From the NCBI GenBank assembly GCA_017433615.1, contig JAFRGW010000158.1, forward strand, positions 43,963-107,962: a stretch of DNA of 64,000 bases, read 5' to 3'. Shown in pieces: positions 43,129 through 53,686 of this stretch. Position 1 is the stretch's first letter, and every line of letters begins with the position of its first letter. Made by a program: the position numbers and the translations under genes. The notes under the pieces were generated by a model that saw only the letters and a list, made by a program, of their open reading frames with translations, ran no database searches and had not been told where the DNA came from. Source of the DNA: Eubacterium sp. (GTDB lineage Bacteria > Bacillota > Clostridia > Lachnospirales > Lachnospiraceae).

Positions 43129-45444
43129 CTACACCAGCGCACGCTCCAGCACTTCCTGCATCTCACGGACATAGACGATCTCCAGTCCGTCTGTGATCTC
43201 TTTGTCGATCTCACGGATTTCCGGCTCGTTTTTCTCCGGCACCAGAACGGTGCGGATCTCAGCTTTTTTCGCCGCAAGAAGCTTTTCTTTCAGGCCGCCG
43301 ATCGGCAGAACACGTCCCCGCAGCGTGATCTCTCCTGTCATGGCAAGATCTGCGCGCACCGGACGGCGGATCACGGCGGAAAGCATGGCTGTCGCCATGG
43401 TGATGCCTGCCGAAGGCCCGTCTTTGGGAACTGCGCCTTCCGGAATATGCACATGAAAATCGTGTTCTTTGAAGAATTCCGGTTTGATGTCGTACTGTTC
43501 TGCAATGGACCGGATATAACTGATGCCGGCAGCTGCAGATTCCTTCATGACATCGCCAAGCTGGCCCGTCAGGCGGAATTCTCCCTTGCCGGGCATGATA
43601 TTCACCTCGACTTCCAGCGTATCGCCGCCGACACTGGTCCATGCAAGTCCGCGCACGATTCCAATCTCGGGCTGTTCATTCGCGGGGTTAATCGAGAAGC
43701 GGCCGCGTCCGATAAATTCTTCGAGGTTATCTGCCGTTACTGTGATCTCTTTGAGATCCTTCTCCTGAATCTTCAGTGCGGTTTTGCGGCAGATCTGACC
43801 AATCTTGCGCTCCAGCGAACGCACGCCGGCTTCGCGGGTATGCTTCGCAATGATTTCGTCAATTGCCTCATCCGTGATTTTCAGCTGTTTTTTCTTCAGA
43901 CCATTTGTCTTGATCTGCTTCGGAATCAGATGCTCCCGTGCAATATGTACTTTTTCATTTTCTGTATAGCTGCTGATTTCGATCAGCTCCATGCGGTCCA
44001 GCAGCGGCCGCGGGATTTCCTGCATATCATTCGCGGTTGCGATAAACAGCACTTCTGAGAGGTCGATCGGCAGTTCCACATAGTGGTCAGAGAAACGGTT
44101 GTTTTCCTCCGGATCCAGCACCTCCAGCAGAGAGGATGAAATTGCACCGCGGTAGTCGCCGCTTGTCTTATCGATCTCGTCGAGCAGCATCAGCGGATTT
44201 TTAACGCCCGCCTGCCGCAGCCCTTCTGCAATTCTTCCGGGCATCGCACCGATATAGGTGCGCCGGTGACCGCGTATTTCAGCTTCGTCGCGGACGCCGC
44301 CCAGACTCAGACGGACAAATTTCTTATTCAATGCCCGTGCCACTGAACGCGCGATCGAGGTTTTGCCGGTTCCGGGCGGTCCTACCAGGCATAGAATGGG
44401 GGCATCCCCTTTCTTTGTCAAAAGCCGCACAGCGAGATACTCGAGAATCCGCTCTTTCACCTTCTCCAGTCCGTAATGATCCGCCTCCAGGATCTTGCGG
44501 GCTTTCTTGAGGTCTTTGTTATCGCGGGACATTTTATCCCAGGGAAGTGCCAGAAGTGTCTCGACATAGCCGCGGATCACGCCGCTCTCGGAAGAATTCC
44601 CGACGGTATTGCGCAGCCGCTCCGCCTCATGAATAATCTTGTCCTTGATTTCGTCAGAAGCTTTCAGCGCATTGGCCTGTTCTTTGATTTTCTCGATCTC
44701 ACTCTCGAGATTGTCCTCGCCGAGTTCTTCCCGAATCAGCTTGATCTGTTCGCGCAGCACGTATTCCCGCTGGTTTTTGTCAATGCGGGCCCGCACCTGC
44801 TCCTGCAGCTCCGACTGAATCTTGCTGATCTCAATTTCACTGGTCATCAGCGTGGACAGAATCACATATTTCTCATGGAAACTGTCGGCCTCCAGCAGTT
44901 CCTGCCGCTTCTCGAAGGACATCGGCAGATGAATGGCAATCTGATTGGCCAGATGGAAAATATTCAGGATGCCGAGAACCTGCTTTACCAAATCCGGGCT
45001 GATCTTGTGACTCACCTGTGCATAAGATTTAAACAGCTCTGTCAGGGTCCGGTACATAGCGATTTCCACCGCAGAATCCGGAAGTTCCTCCTGCAGTTCC
45101 TCGATTTCCGCCACTTCTGCGTGACATGCGTCACCTGAATTATCAAATTTATATAAATGCGCGCGGGATACACTTGCCACCTGCACGCGGAGGATTTCCT
45201 TCGGGAGACGGATCGCCTGCCGGATCTTCACCAGCATGCCAATCTCATACAGATCTTTCTGTTCCGGCTCCGCCACTTCCTTATCGCGCTGGGCCACCAT
45301 GAAGACCATCTCATCGTGAACCAGTGCTTCCTGTATCGCCTGGATTGATTTTTTTCGGTCCAGATCCACATGTACCACCATTTCCGGGAGAATGACAGAT
45401 CCCCGGAGCGGCACACATGGAACATTTATTGTTATATCACTCAT
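43129..45444 (-). CDS. lon: Lon protease, second paralogue (clp-cluster lon)
   Basis: 771 residues, the standard LonA layout: N-terminal LON domain ([18 protein letters not shown]), AAA+ with GPPGTGKTS and [15 protein letters not shown], catalytic Ser in [12 protein letters not shown] and Lys in [13 protein letters not shown]. Sits in the canonical tig-clpP-clpX-lon-engB order. No CIRCE near it; a terminator (45463-45506) separates it from clpX, so it may be read through or have its own promoter. Differs from the CIRCE-controlled Lon at 13715 by lacking the Ala-rich insert. Confidence 0.97.
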   Translation of the reverse strand: MSDITINVPCVPLRGSVILPEMVVHVDLDRKKSIQAIQEALVHDEMVFMVAQRDKEVAEPEQKDLYEIGMLVKIRQAIRLPKEILRVQVASVSRAHLYKFDNSGDACHAEVAEIEELQEELPDSAVEIAMYRTLTELFKSYAQVSHKISPDLVKQVLGILNIFHLANQIAIHLPMSFEKRQELLEADSFHEKYVILSTLMTSEIEISKIQSELQEQVRARIDKNQREYVLREQIKLIREELGEDNLESEIEKIKEQANALKASDEIKDKIIHEAERLRNTVGNSSESGVIRGYVETLLALPWDKMSRDNKDLKKARKILEADHYGLEKVKERILEYLAVRLLTKKGDAPILCLVGPPGTGKTSIARSVARALNKKFVRLSLGGVRDEAEIRGHRRTYIGAMPGRIAEGLRQAGVKNPLMLLDEIDKTSGDYRGAISSSLLEVLDPEENNRFSDHYVELPIDLSEVLFIATANDMQEIPRPLLDRMELIEISSYTENEKVHIAREHLIPKQIKTNGLKKKQLKITDEAIDEIIAKHTREAGVRSLERKIGQICRKTALKIQEKDLKEITVTADNLEEFIGRGRFSINPANEQPEIGIVRGLAWTSVGGDTLEVEVNIMPGKGEFRLTGQLGDVMKESAAAGISYIRSIAEQYDIKPEFFKEHDFHVHIPEGAVPKDGPSAGITMATAMLSAVIRRPVRADLAMTGEITLRGRVLPIGGLKEKLLAAKKAEIRTVLVPEKNEPEIREIDKEITDGLEIVYVREMQEVLERALV

Positions 45445-45462
45445 TTTTCTATCCTATAACAT

Positions 45463-45506
45463 ACAAACAGGGCTGCTGCACCTTAACGAACAGCGTGCAG
45501 AAGCCC
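45463..45506 (-). terminator. Terminator or attenuator between clpX and lon
   Basis: GGGCTTCTGCAC / GTGCAGCAGCCC on the minus strand, one mismatch, then TTTGT. Probably partial. Confidence 0.6.
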
Positions 45507-45521
45507 CGTATATAAATTCTC

Positions 45522-46808
45522 TCAGGCCGTAGCAGGTCCGCCGACACGTCCTGCTGCCTTTTTTGCCGGAATTCTCTGTGGAACCACCGGTTCTCCGCGA
45601 ACAATCATCGGCTCTTCCGTTCCCTCAACGGAAGCTTTCGTAATCTGGCATTCACGGATTGTATCATCTGACGGAATGTCATACATGACATTAATCATCG
45701 TCTTTTCCATAATCGAGCGGAGTCCGCGCGCACCGGTCTTTCTGCTCAGGGACTGCTGTGCAATTGCGACAAGCGCATCCTCATCAAAGCCGAGTGCGAC
45801 ACCATCCAGCTCCATCAGTTTTTTATACTGTCTGACCAGTGAATTCTTCGGCTCTTTCAGGATTCTGACGAGCGCATCCTCATCCAGCTGGTCAAGCGTT
45901 ACAACAATCGGAACACGTCCGATAAATTCCGGGATCAGACCGAATTTCACAAAATCCTCCGGCATCGCCTGGCGGAGCAGTCTGCCGACTTCTACATGAT
46001 TCCGCGCACCAAGATCGGCGTTAAATCCGATTGACTTGGTGTCCTGACGCATCTCAATGATCTTATCCAGTCCTTCGAACGCGCCACCGCAGATAAACAG
46101 AATATTCGTCGTATCAATCTGAAGGAATTCCTGATGCGGATGTTTGCGTCCGCCCTGCGGCGGAACATTTGCAACTGTTCCCTCAATGATCTTCAGCAGT
46201 GCCTGCTGTACGCCTTCACCGGAGACATCACGCGTAATGGATGCGTTCTCCGATTTCCGGGTGATTTTATCGATCTCATCGATGTAAATAATGCCGTGTT
46301 CCGCGCGTTCCATGTCATAGTCTGCCGCCTGAATCAGCTTCAGCAGAATATTTTCCACGTCCTCACCGACATACCCGGCCTCAGTAAGTGCCGTCGCATC
46401 AGCGATCGCAAACGGAACATTCAGCATGCGGGCAAGTGTCTGCGCCAGCAGCGTCTTGCCGCTTCCGGTCGGTCCGAGCATCAGAATATTGCTCTTCTGC
46501 AGTTCCACATCCGAGACATTCGATGCCAGAATCCGCTTATAATGGTTATATACTGCAACAGACAGAACCTTTTTTGCATCATCCTGTCCGATTACATATT
46601 CATCCAGAAATGCCTTGATCTCGCGCGGGCGCATCAGATTGATCTCAGTATCAAAGATGTCCTGATCCTGAAATTCATCTTCTATGATTTCCTGGCAGAG
46701 ACCAATACATGCATCACAGATGTAAGCGCCGTCCGGTCCCGAAATCAGCTTCCGCACCTGATCTTCGGATTTTCCGCAGAACGAGCATCTGATCTTCTGG
46801 TCATTCAT
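45522..46808 (-). CDS. clpX: ATP-dependent Clp protease ATP-binding subunit ClpX
   Basis: 428 residues. N-terminal zinc domain with cysteines at 8, 11, 31 and 34; Walker A GPTGSGKT; pore loop GYVGEDVE; Walker [11 protein letters not shown]; arginine-finger region [11 protein letters not shown]. Unfolds proteins and feeds ClpP. Directly follows clpP in the operon. Confidence 0.98.
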   Translation of the reverse strand: MNDQKIRCSFCGKSEDQVRKLISGPDGAYICDACIGLCQEIIEDEFQDQDIFDTEINLMRPREIKAFLDEYVIGQDDAKKVLSVAVYNHYKRILASNVSDVELQKSNILMLGPTGSGKTLLAQTLARMLNVPFAIADATALTEAGYVGEDVENILLKLIQAADYDMERAEHGIIYIDEIDKITRKSENASITRDVSGEGVQQALLKIIEGTVANVPPQGGRKHPHQEFLQIDTTNILFICGGAFEGLDKIIEMRQDTKSIGFNADLGARNHVEVGRLLRQAMPEDFVKFGLIPEFIGRVPIVVTLDQLDEDALVRILKEPKNSLVRQYKKLMELDGVALGFDEDALVAIAQQSLSRKTGARGLRSIMEKTMINVMYDIPSDDTIRECQITKASVEGTEEPMIVRGEPVVPQRIPAKKAAGRVGGPATA

Positions 46809-46823
46809 TCGTATACTCTCCTC

Positions 46824-47405
46824 TTACCGGTTTGTGATCACACGGTCGATCAGACCATAGTCCAGCGCTTCCTGCGCCGACATGAAATGATCACGCTCTG
46901 TATCCTGTGCAATCTTTTCCAGCGGCTGTCCGGTGTTTGCTGCAAGCATCTCATTGAGTTTGCGCTTAGTTTTCAGAATCTGCTCTGCTGCAATCTCAAT
47001 CTCTGTTGCCTGTCCGCGTGCGCCGCCCGACGGCTGATGGATCATAATCTCGGCATTCGGCAGCGCCATGCGTTTGCCTTTTGCGCCGCCCGCCAGCAGG
47101 AATGCACCCATGCTTGCCGCCATTCCGATGCAGATCGTCGACACATCACATTTGATGTACTGCATCGTATCGTAGATCGCCAGCCCGGCAGTTACCATAC
47201 CGCCGGGGCTGTTGATGTACAGGTGAATATCTTTTCCCGGATCCTCAGACTCAAGAAACAGCAGCTGTGCAACCGTAAGACTTGCTGTCACGTCATTTAC
47301 CTCTTCACCGAGGAAAATAATCCGGTCTTTCAGCAGGCGGGAGTAAATATCATACGTACGCTCGCCTCTGCTGGTCTGTTCTAATACATAGGGGACTAAA
47401 CTCAT
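46824..47405 (-). CDS. clpP: ATP-dependent Clp protease proteolytic subunit ClpP
   Basis: 193 residues from [10 protein letters not shown] at 47405; a longer frame overlaps tig but GGAGGAATAAAATG fits the short start. Catalytic Ser in [11 protein letters not shown], His in MIHQPSGG, Asp in the TERDHFMS region. Serine protease tetradecamer. Starts one base after the tig stop, so translation is coupled. Confidence 0.98.
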   Translation of the reverse strand: MSLVPYVLEQTSRGERTYDIYSRLLKDRIIFLGEEVNDVTASLTVAQLLFLESEDPGKDIHLYINSPGGMVTAGLAIYDTMQYIKCDVSTICIGMAASMGAFLLAGGAKGKRMALPNAEIMIHQPSGGARGQATEIEIAAEQILKTKRKLNEMLAANTGQPLEKIAQDTERDHFMSAQEALDYGLIDRVITNR

Positions 47406-47406
47406 T

Positions 47407-48732
47407 TTATTCCTCCGGTGCAGCCTCTTCTGCTTCTTCCGGCTCATCAACTTCGACAGCCTTCTCAGCGATGAAGTCAACCGCCTTGCGGACCTTCAGG
47501 TCATCACGGATGTTGTCGCGCTCAGCATCACCCATGAGTTCCTTGACCTTGTCAACCTCAAGACCGTATGCAGCAGCCATCTCTTCCATCTGTGCCTCGA
47601 TCTCTTCGTCGGTAACTTCAAAGCCCTCGACCTCAGCGATCTTCTCGAGTGTCAGGCGTGTGCGGATCTGCTGCTCAGCCTGCGGCTTCATGGACTCGAC
47701 AGCCTGTGCCTGTGTCTGGCCTGTGAACTGCAGATACTGCTGGTAATCCATACCCTGCATGCGGAGATTATTCATCAGGTTCTCAAGCATCTGCTCAGCC
47801 TGGGACTCCAGCATCAGTGCCGGAATCTCGATAGTGGAATTCTCTGCAGCTTTGGATGCAGCATAGTCCTTCTTCGTCTGTTCAGCCTGCTCCTGTCTGC
47901 TCTTCTCCATATTGCTGCGCAGATCAGCCTTGTACTCCTCAAGTGTATCAAACTCGGAAACATCCTCTGCGAACTCATCGTTCAGCTCCGGAAGTTCTTT
48001 TGTCTGGATGTTGTGAATTGTGCAGTGGAATACAGCAGCTTTGCCCTTCAGATCTTCTGCATGGTAATCCTCCGGGAATGTTACTTCCACGTCCTTCTCA
48101 TCACCGACATTCAGGCCGACAAGCTGGTCTTCAAATCCCGGGATAAATGCGCCGGAACCGATCTCGAGCTCATGTCCTTCTGCTGTGCCGCCGTCGAATG
48201 CAACACCGTCGATGGTACCTGCATAGTCAAGTGTGACGGTATCGCCCTGCTCAACTGCGCGGCCTTCTACTGTGACAAGACGGGAATTGCGCTCCTGCTC
48301 ACGCTGCAGAGCCTTCTCAACATCCTCATCTGTTACTTCAACCATGGTCTTCGGAACTTCCAGTCCTACATAGTTGCCCAGGGTTACTTCCGGCTTGGTC
48401 GCAACTTCTGCTGTGAAGATAAACGGCTTGCCCTTCTCAATCTGGGTCACTTCGATGTTCGGTCTGGAGACGATGTCAAGATCAACATCCTTAATTGCAT
48501 CATCGTATGCCTGCGGAATCAGGTTATTTGCAGCATCCTCATAGAAAATGCCTGCGCCGTACATACGCTCAACCATCTTTCTCGGAACTTTGCCCTTGCG
48601 GAATCCCGGGATGGAAATATCCTTTTTCTGTCTCTGATAAACCTGCTCAATCGCTTTGTCAAGCTCCTCTGCCGGAACCTCGATTGTCAGCTTTGCCATG
48701 CTGTTTTCCAGTTTTTCAACCTGAACACTCAT
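47407..48732 (-). CDS. tig: Trigger factor
   Basis: 441 residues: ribosome-binding N-domain with GFRKGKVP (signature GFRxGKxP), FKBP-type domain (about 150-245) and C-terminal arms, ending in an acidic [11 protein letters not shown] tail. First gene of the tig-clpP-clpX-lon-engB group; AAGGAGG upstream. Confidence 0.98.
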   Translation of the reverse strand: MSVQVEKLENSMAKLTIEVPAEELDKAIEQVYQRQKKDISIPGFRKGKVPRKMVERMYGAGIFYEDAANNLIPQAYDDAIKDVDLDIVSRPNIEVTQIEKGKPFIFTAEVATKPEVTLGNYVGLEVPKTMVEVTDEDVEKALQREQERNSRLVTVEGRAVEQGDTVTLDYAGTIDGVAFDGGTAEGHELEIGSGAFIPGFEDQLVGLNVGDEKDVEVTFPEDYHAEDLKGKAAVFHCTIHNIQTKELPELNDEFAEDVSEFDTLEEYKADLRSNMEKSRQEQAEQTKKDYAASKAAENSTIEIPALMLESQAEQMLENLMNNLRMQGMDYQQYLQFTGQTQAQAVESMKPQAEQQIRTRLTLEKIAEVEGFEVTDEEIEAQMEEMAAAYGLEVDKVKELMGDAERDNIRDDLKVRKAVDFIAEKAVEVDEPEEAEEAAPEE

Positions 48733-48882
48733 TTGTCGTTTTCCTCCTTGTATAAAAGTACATTTGCAGGTCTGATGCCCGACTGGCTGCCTGCAAACGC
48801 AGGATCATCTCTTCCTTTTGGCATTACCTGTGGCACAAAAACACGGAAATCCGGAGGATTCCCTGTTTACAGCCGTCTCGAT

Positions 48883-48911
48883 AGTATAGCATAACGCCCG
48901 TTAAAACGCAA
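48883..48911 (-). promoter_or_regulatory. tig promoter
   Basis: Minus strand TTGCGT (48906-48911), 17-base spacer, TATACT (48883-48888). Leader about 145 bases. Confidence 0.65.
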
Positions 48912-48989
48912 TGAAATCTTATGCTCCTGTCAGTGTTCTATAAGGGTTTCCGTCCGCACAGGGCCGCCGGTCTGCTGTGCCGCAACTTC

Positions 48990-49106
48990 CCGCAGACGAA
49001 TCCATGTGATTCCCAATTCACCGCAGACGAATCCATGTGATTCCCAATTCACCGCAGACGGATCCACGTGATTCCCAATTCACCGCAGACGGATCCACGT
49101 GATTCC
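48990..49106 (-). repeat. 31-bp tandem repeat of the DUF5711 gene 3' end
   Basis: Units begin at 48990, 49021, 49052 and 49083. The last (49083 onward) is the gene's own tail; the other three repeat its last codons, GITWIRLR, and stop. Two sub-types (GAATCCATG and GGATCCACG) alternate in pairs. Confidence 0.9.
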
Positions 49107-50624
49107 GTCCTCGTCTGCCGCAACATACGTCTTAGTATCGACGGAGAACAGCTGTCTGGTATGTTCTTCGTAGCTGCCACGGTATTTCTCAGTCCCGTCA
49201 AGTCCGAAGACACACATCTCATTTCTGTTATAGAAACTGATCTGATTTCCGGAGAACTCCACCGTCTCAAACATGAAATCCATCGGTTTGCGCGCCAGTT
49301 CCCTGCCGTTCAAATCATATACATTTATAATGAAAGGCTTTTCACTGCTGCCGGCAGTTCCCTGGCCGTCAGCAGAATTCCCTTTATTTCCCGCAGTGCC
49401 GGTGCTTTCTGCGGAACTGGTTTTTCCGGCTGATTCTGTACCGGAGGAACTTTCTTCAGCATCTCCCTGAATATCCGCATCGGATGTGCCGCCGGTTCCT
49501 CTCGAAACCGTCTCACCGTCATCCGCATTATTATCCAGCACCAGCCCGATATACCGGTCGCTGTAGAAGACACTCTCGATCTCTTCGTTCACCTTGACTT
49601 CCTGCTTCTTTTCAGGCACCGTGTCTCCTTCAAATATCACAAAGCCATTGTCACGGAAGGCGACTGCCGTCGTGCCGCTCAGGTACTCAATTTCAGGCAC
49701 CAGAATGTCCTCCATCTCAAACTGGCCGACCCGGTTGTCCATCTGATTCTGTCCGATATCATCAAAATTATAGAAGCGGATCAGGCTTTTCATAGTATTG
49801 TCGGCATAGGAAAGATAGGAGACCGCAAGTAGCATGCCGTCTTCTGAGAGTGCGATGTCCATCGGATAGCCCGGCTCGTTGATCGACGTCTTGATCGACG
49901 CAATCTCCTCTCCGTTCGTCTTGTAATAGCGCAGGAAATTGCTGTTGCTTCCGGTGTCTCCGAGAAGTGCTGCCACCGTTCCCGAAGACGAAACATCTGC
50001 CCTAACAATCGGCATATCTGTGTTGATCGTTCCCAGTTCCCCGGACTCATCACAGATTACAATTGTGGATCCGTCACTGTCAAATACTGCGGCAGTTGTA
50101 CCGCTGACAGAAACCTTCGGGGCATCCATCCGGTAATTAATTTCCCAGATCATGTTCTGGCTGCGGCTGATCAGCGAGGCGCCGTCAGTTCCATACCGCA
50201 GAACATTGCCCCCGAGACTGCAGTACTCGCTGGAGATGGCATTGTCCACGGTCTGTTCCCCGACTACCTTGTAGGAATGATACGCCCAGTGCCGCACAAT
50301 GGTCACGCCGATCAGAACAGCTGCTACGACGGCAGCCGCAATGATCCCCCAGACAACCAGCCTCTGCCGGTAGGGCGCCAGAAAATGGAAATACCGCTGA
50401 ATTCCCTGCTTTCCGCCCGCAGATTCTGTCTGCTCCGTTGCCGCTTCCGGCTGTATATTCTCTGCCGCCGCATCATTTACTGCCGAATGCCGGCCAGGCC
50501 TGCCTGACTGCCGTACGGATCTGCTTTTCCGTCTGCTTCCGGATGCCTTCTCCTGCTCTGCAATCACTTCCTCCGGCGGGATGATCTCAATATTCAGTTC
50601 GTCATCATCTCTGTATTTTGCCAT
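49080..50624 (-). CDS. DUF5711 family membrane-anchored propeller-like protein
   Basis: 514 residues from the ATG at 50624 (GGAGAT upstream; the longer frame crosses a repeat). A charged cytosolic head with basic stretch (about 30-60), one membrane helix near 80-105 (VVWGIIAAAVVAAVLIGVTIV), then an extracytoplasmic region with WD/PQQ-like blades (for instance TAVFDSDGSTIVICDESGELG and MDIALSEDGMLLAVSYLS), and a Ser/Gly/Thr-rich insert near 395-440. Follows recR in the same direction; a GGAGACAG repeat lies between. Function unknown. Confidence 0.8.
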   Translation of the reverse strand: MAKYRDDDELNIEIIPPEEVIAEQEKASGSRRKSRSVRQSGRPGRHSAVNDAAAENIQPEAATEQTESAGGKQGIQRYFHFLAPYRQRLVVWGIIAAAVVAAVLIGVTIVRHWAYHSYKVVGEQTVDNAISSEYCSLGGNVLRYGTDGASLISRSQNMIWEINYRMDAPKVSVSGTTAAVFDSDGSTIVICDESGELGTINTDMPIVRADVSSSGTVAALLGDTGSNSNFLRYYKTNGEEIASIKTSINEPGYPMDIALSEDGMLLAVSYLSYADNTMKSLIRFYNFDDIGQNQMDNRVGQFEMEDILVPEIEYLSGTTAVAFRDNGFVIFEGDTVPEKKQEVKVNEEIESVFYSDRYIGLVLDNNADDGETVSRGTGGTSDADIQGDAEESSSGTESAGKTSSAESTGTAGNKGNSADGQGTAGSSEKPFIINVYDLNGRELARKPMDFMFETVEFSGNQISFYNRNEMCVFGLDGTEKYRGSYEEHTRQLFSVDTKTYVAADEDGITWIRLR

Positions 50625-50646
50625 AGAATATCTCCGCTTCTGCAGA

Positions 50647-50673
50647 GGAGACAGGGGACGGTTCTCTGTCTCC
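50647..50673. repeat. GGAGACAG inverted repeat, copy 3
   Basis: GGAGACAG-GGGACGGTTCT-CTGTCTCC followed by TGTCTCC again. Between recR and the DUF5711 gene. Confidence 0.75.
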
Positions 50674-50682
50674 TGTCTCCTG

Positions 50683-51279
50683 CTACAGATCCACGCGGCC
50701 CTCAAGGGCGCGCAGCAATGTTACTTCATCTATGTACTCGAGGTCCCCGCCGACGGGAACGCCGCTGGCGATGCGGCTCACACGGATTCCGGTGGGCTTC
50801 ACCAGCTTGCTGATGTACATGGCGGTTGTCTCGCCCTCCAGACTGGAATTGGTGGCAATAATCACTTCGTCCACATCACCTTCCAGGCGGCGCATCAGCT
50901 CTTTCAGCCGGATTTCATCCGGTCCGATCCCGAGCATCGGTGATATCGCCCCCTGCAAAACATGATAAACACCGTCAAATTTCTGTGTCTTTTCATAAGC
51001 CGCGAGATCACGTGAATTTTCCACAACCATGATCTGCCTGTGATTCCGGTTCGGATTGGCGCAGATCGGGCAGATTTCCTGATCCGTCAGGGTGCAGCAA
51101 GAGCGACAGTAGCGCACGTTGTCCCGGGCATCCTTCAGGACATCCGCGAGACGGTGCACCTGATCCTGCGGCATATTTAAGATATGAAATGCAAGCCGCT
51201 GTGCCGACTTCGGTCCGATTCCCGGGAGTCTTCCGAGTTCTTCGATCAGACCATTGATATGACTGCTGTAATATTCCAT
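50683..51279 (-). CDS. recR: Recombination protein RecR
   Basis: 198 residues: helix-hairpin-helix GIGPKSAQRLA, four-cysteine zinc motif CRSCCTLTDQEICPICA and a TOPRIM domain (MVVENSRDLAAYE). Works with RecFO in gap repair. Its ATG overlaps the preceding stop as TGATG. Confidence 0.98.
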   Translation of the reverse strand: MEYYSSHINGLIEELGRLPGIGPKSAQRLAFHILNMPQDQVHRLADVLKDARDNVRYCRSCCTLTDQEICPICANPNRNHRQIMVVENSRDLAAYEKTQKFDGVYHVLQGAISPMLGIGPDEIRLKELMRRLEGDVDEVIIATNSSLEGETTAMYISKLVKPTGIRVSRIASGVPVGGDLEYIDEVTLLRALEGRVDL

Positions 51280-51629
51280 CAGAAAGGAAGACCTCCCAGT
51301 CCCATTCCGCCGGTCATCTTGCTCATGCTGTTGGTATAGGCTTCTTCGACTTTGCGAAGTGCTTCATTTGCAGCGACCATGATCAGGTCCTCAAGCATCT
51401 CGATGTCATCCGGATCGACAACCTCTTCTGCCAGTTTGATCTTCGTAATCTCGCGTTTGCCGGTGACTGTCACCTCGACCGCACCGCCGCCTGCTGTCGC
51501 TGAAAACTCGGCTTCTTCCAGCGCTTTCTGGTTTTCTTCCATCTGGCGCTGCATCCGCTGTGCCTGCTTCATCAGATTGTTCATGCTGCCGGGCATTCCG
51601 CCGCCCGGAAATCCGCCTCTTTTTGCCAT
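51279..51629 (-). CDS. YbaB/EbfC family nucleoid-associated protein
   Basis: 116 residues. MNNLMKQAQRMQRQMEENQKALEEAEFS is the family start; DNA-binding dimer of two helices around a beta sheet. Between dnaX and recR, the standard order. Overlaps recR by one base. Confidence 0.96.
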   Translation of the reverse strand: MAKRGGFPGGGMPGSMNNLMKQAQRMQRQMEENQKALEEAEFSATAGGGAVEVTVTGKREITKIKLAEEVVDPDDIEMLEDLIMVAANEALRKVEEAYTNSMSKMTGGMGLGGLPF

Positions 51630-51684
51630 TGTTTTTCTCCTTATTTATTTATGTTCTATGCTGTGTTCCATATGGTGTTTTATT

Positions 51685-53442
51685 CTAGAAGAAATCATCT
51701 TCCGGTCCGTCATCTTCCTCGGTTTCAATCGTCATATTGATCTTCTGTTGCAGTTCCTCTTCGGAAAGGATCTCTGCAAACTGACTTCTTCCGCCTGCCG
51801 TCTCGCAAACCGGTTCAAAGCCGGCCTGTTTTCCGATTACGGTCTGGATCGCTTTCTGCAGTTCCTCCCGGTGCTCGCTGTTATCCGGTGTGTCCTCAAA
51901 AAAGAGTTTTGCATTCGGATCTTTAAAACAGAGGAACAGCTTTGATTCATCCGCACCCGGGTCATATTTCGGCACTGCCATACTCAGGAATCCTCTGACA
52001 AGCCCGCCTGTCTGGCCGACAATTTTCCGCCAGTTTTCCCGGATCTTCTTCAGATCTTCCGGCGCCGCCCGCGGGGGTTTCGGCGCTGCGGCATTTCCGC
52101 CCGGTAATCCGCCGGCTCCATTGCTGCCGGACATCCCGGCGCCGGTCATACTTCCTGTTCCGTACAGTCCGTTCCCCGGGCCGCCGGCATTCCCGGCCAT
52201 TCCATTCGCCGCTCCCTGTGCCGCCAGCACTGCGCCGGGGTTTGCAGCGAGTGTGTGCAGAAACGCGCTTTCTTCCGGTGTAAAGTTCGCCGCTTCCGCC
52301 TGTTTTTCCAGATTCCGGATACGCTGCAGAATCGCCTCGCGGTTGGTATTCATCTCCGGCCTGCAGAGACGGATCAGTGTTGTCTCCACCAGCACGCGGC
52401 GCTGTGTCACCTGCCGCAGTGTCCCGGACAATTCGGAGAGGACACGGATATACCGCATCAGTGCGGCCGGCTCGATCATCTCACTCTCTTCACGCAGCTG
52501 CGCAAGATTCTCTGTTGAGACATCCAGCACATCCTCCAGTTCCGAATCACTCTGCAGGAGCATAAGATTGCGCAGATACCAGGTGAAATCACTGACAAAC
52601 TGTCCCATCTCCTTGCCCTGCTGCACCAGTTCCTCGAGAATCCGGATGCTGCCTGCCGCATCCCGCGCAATAATCATGCGCAGCAGCCGGCTGAACACAT
52701 CTGTATCGATCGTGCCGAGCACGTTGAGGACGCGGTCAAACGTAAGTTTCTCACCCAGATGAAATGCAATACACTGATCCAGCAGACTCAGTGCATCTCG
52801 CATGGAGCCGTCCGCCTTCCGCGCAATGTAGCGGATTGCCCGCGGTTCACTCTCAACCGTTTCCTGCTCCAGCAGGCTGCGGATCTGATCTGCAATTGTC
52901 TCGACTGCAATCCGCCGGAAATCATACCGCTGACATCTGGAGAGAATCGTAACCGGAATCTTATTGGCTTCCGTCGTCGCCAGAATAAACATGACATATT
53001 CCGGCGGCTCCTCCAGCGTCTTCAGCAGTGCGTTGAAGGCACCTGTCGACAGCATGTGTACCTCGTCAATAATATAGACCTTGAAACGGCCTGACGTTGG
53101 CCGGTAGGCCACTTCCTCACGGATCTCGCGGATATTATCCACGCCGTTGTTGGATGCAGCATCGATCTCGATGACATTGGTCGATGTCCCGTTCAGAATT
53201 GCCTGACAGGTGCTGCATTCATTGCACGGTCCGTTTTCCGTCGGATGCTCGCAGTTCACGGCACGTGCAAGAATCTTCGCGATCGTCGTCTTGCCGGTTC
53301 CCCGCGTCCCGCAGAACAGATAGGCATGCCCGATCCGGTCCGCTTTCAGCTGGTTCTTTAAAGTTGTAACAATCGCCTCCTGCCCCCGCACCTCGTCAAA
53401 ACGCTGCGGGCGGAATTTGCGATACAGAGCCGTGTAGCCCAT
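51685..53442 (-). CDS. dnaX: DNA polymerase III subunit gamma/tau
   Basis: 585 residues from MGYTALYRKFRP at 53442, with AGGAG upstream; a frame to 53475 would add 11 residues. Walker A GTRGTGKTT, zinc site (cysteines in CEHPTENGPCNECSTC), Walker B IIDEVH, SRC motif SRCQRYDF. A glycine-rich linker of about 45 residues (around 408-452) joins the clamp-loader part to the tau domain. No slippery heptamer is obvious. First gene of dnaX-ybaB-recR. Confidence 0.97.
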   Translation of the reverse strand: MGYTALYRKFRPQRFDEVRGQEAIVTTLKNQLKADRIGHAYLFCGTRGTGKTTIAKILARAVNCEHPTENGPCNECSTCQAILNGTSTNVIEIDAASNNGVDNIREIREEVAYRPTSGRFKVYIIDEVHMLSTGAFNALLKTLEEPPEYVMFILATTEANKIPVTILSRCQRYDFRRIAVETIADQIRSLLEQETVESEPRAIRYIARKADGSMRDALSLLDQCIAFHLGEKLTFDRVLNVLGTIDTDVFSRLLRMIIARDAAGSIRILEELVQQGKEMGQFVSDFTWYLRNLMLLQSDSELEDVLDVSTENLAQLREESEMIEPAALMRYIRVLSELSGTLRQVTQRRVLVETTLIRLCRPEMNTNREAILQRIRNLEKQAEAANFTPEESAFLHTLAANPGAVLAAQGAANGMAGNAGGPGNGLYGTGSMTGAGMSGSNGAGGLPGGNAAAPKPPRAAPEDLKKIRENWRKIVGQTGGLVRGFLSMAVPKYDPGADESKLFLCFKDPNAKLFFEDTPDNSEHREELQKAIQTVIGKQAGFEPVCETAGGRSQFAEILSEEELQQKINMTIETEEDDGPEDDFF

Positions 53443-53556
53443 CGTTCCGCTCCTAAAGTTCTGCGTAATCGTCATATCACTTCTGTGATTTTTGCATAGG
53501 TATCCAGTATCATCCGATTATACAATGAATGCGGAATCTCCGCAAGCACTGCAGAA

Positions 53557-53621
53557 GACAAGGGAAACATATGTGACTCCGGCGAATTCCTCCTGAGCCG
53601 GAGCACATATGTTTCCCTGTC
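53557..53621. promoter_or_regulatory. Long near-perfect hairpin with a Shine-Dalgarno-like loop upstream of dnaX
   Basis: GACAAGGGAAACATATGTG and CTCCGGC on one arm match the other with only two single-base bulges, giving about 25 pairs. On the minus strand the loop reads TCAGGAGGAATTC. It stands between the pfkA terminator and dnaX. Role unknown. Confidence 0.6.
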
Positions 53622-53630
53622 TTTGACTGA

Positions 53631-53660
53631 AGACGGCGGATGCCCAAGCATCCGCCGTCT
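53631..53660 (-). terminator. Terminator hairpin of pfkA
   Basis: GACGGCGGATGC-TTGG-GCATCCGCCGTC on the minus strand, then TTCAGTC. Very stable stem but weak T-run. Confidence 0.7.
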
Positions 53661-53686
53661 AACTTAACTAATATTCAGTCCAAAAA

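Noticed and set aside
46134-47384. Plus-strand ORF of 416 codons opposite clpX and clpP
   Set aside because: Spans two real genes and their junction on the other strand, no ribosome site.
51685-53442. Programmed frameshift in dnaX
   Set aside because: No A-AAA-AAG type slippery site seen and the frame is continuous to the tau-like end.
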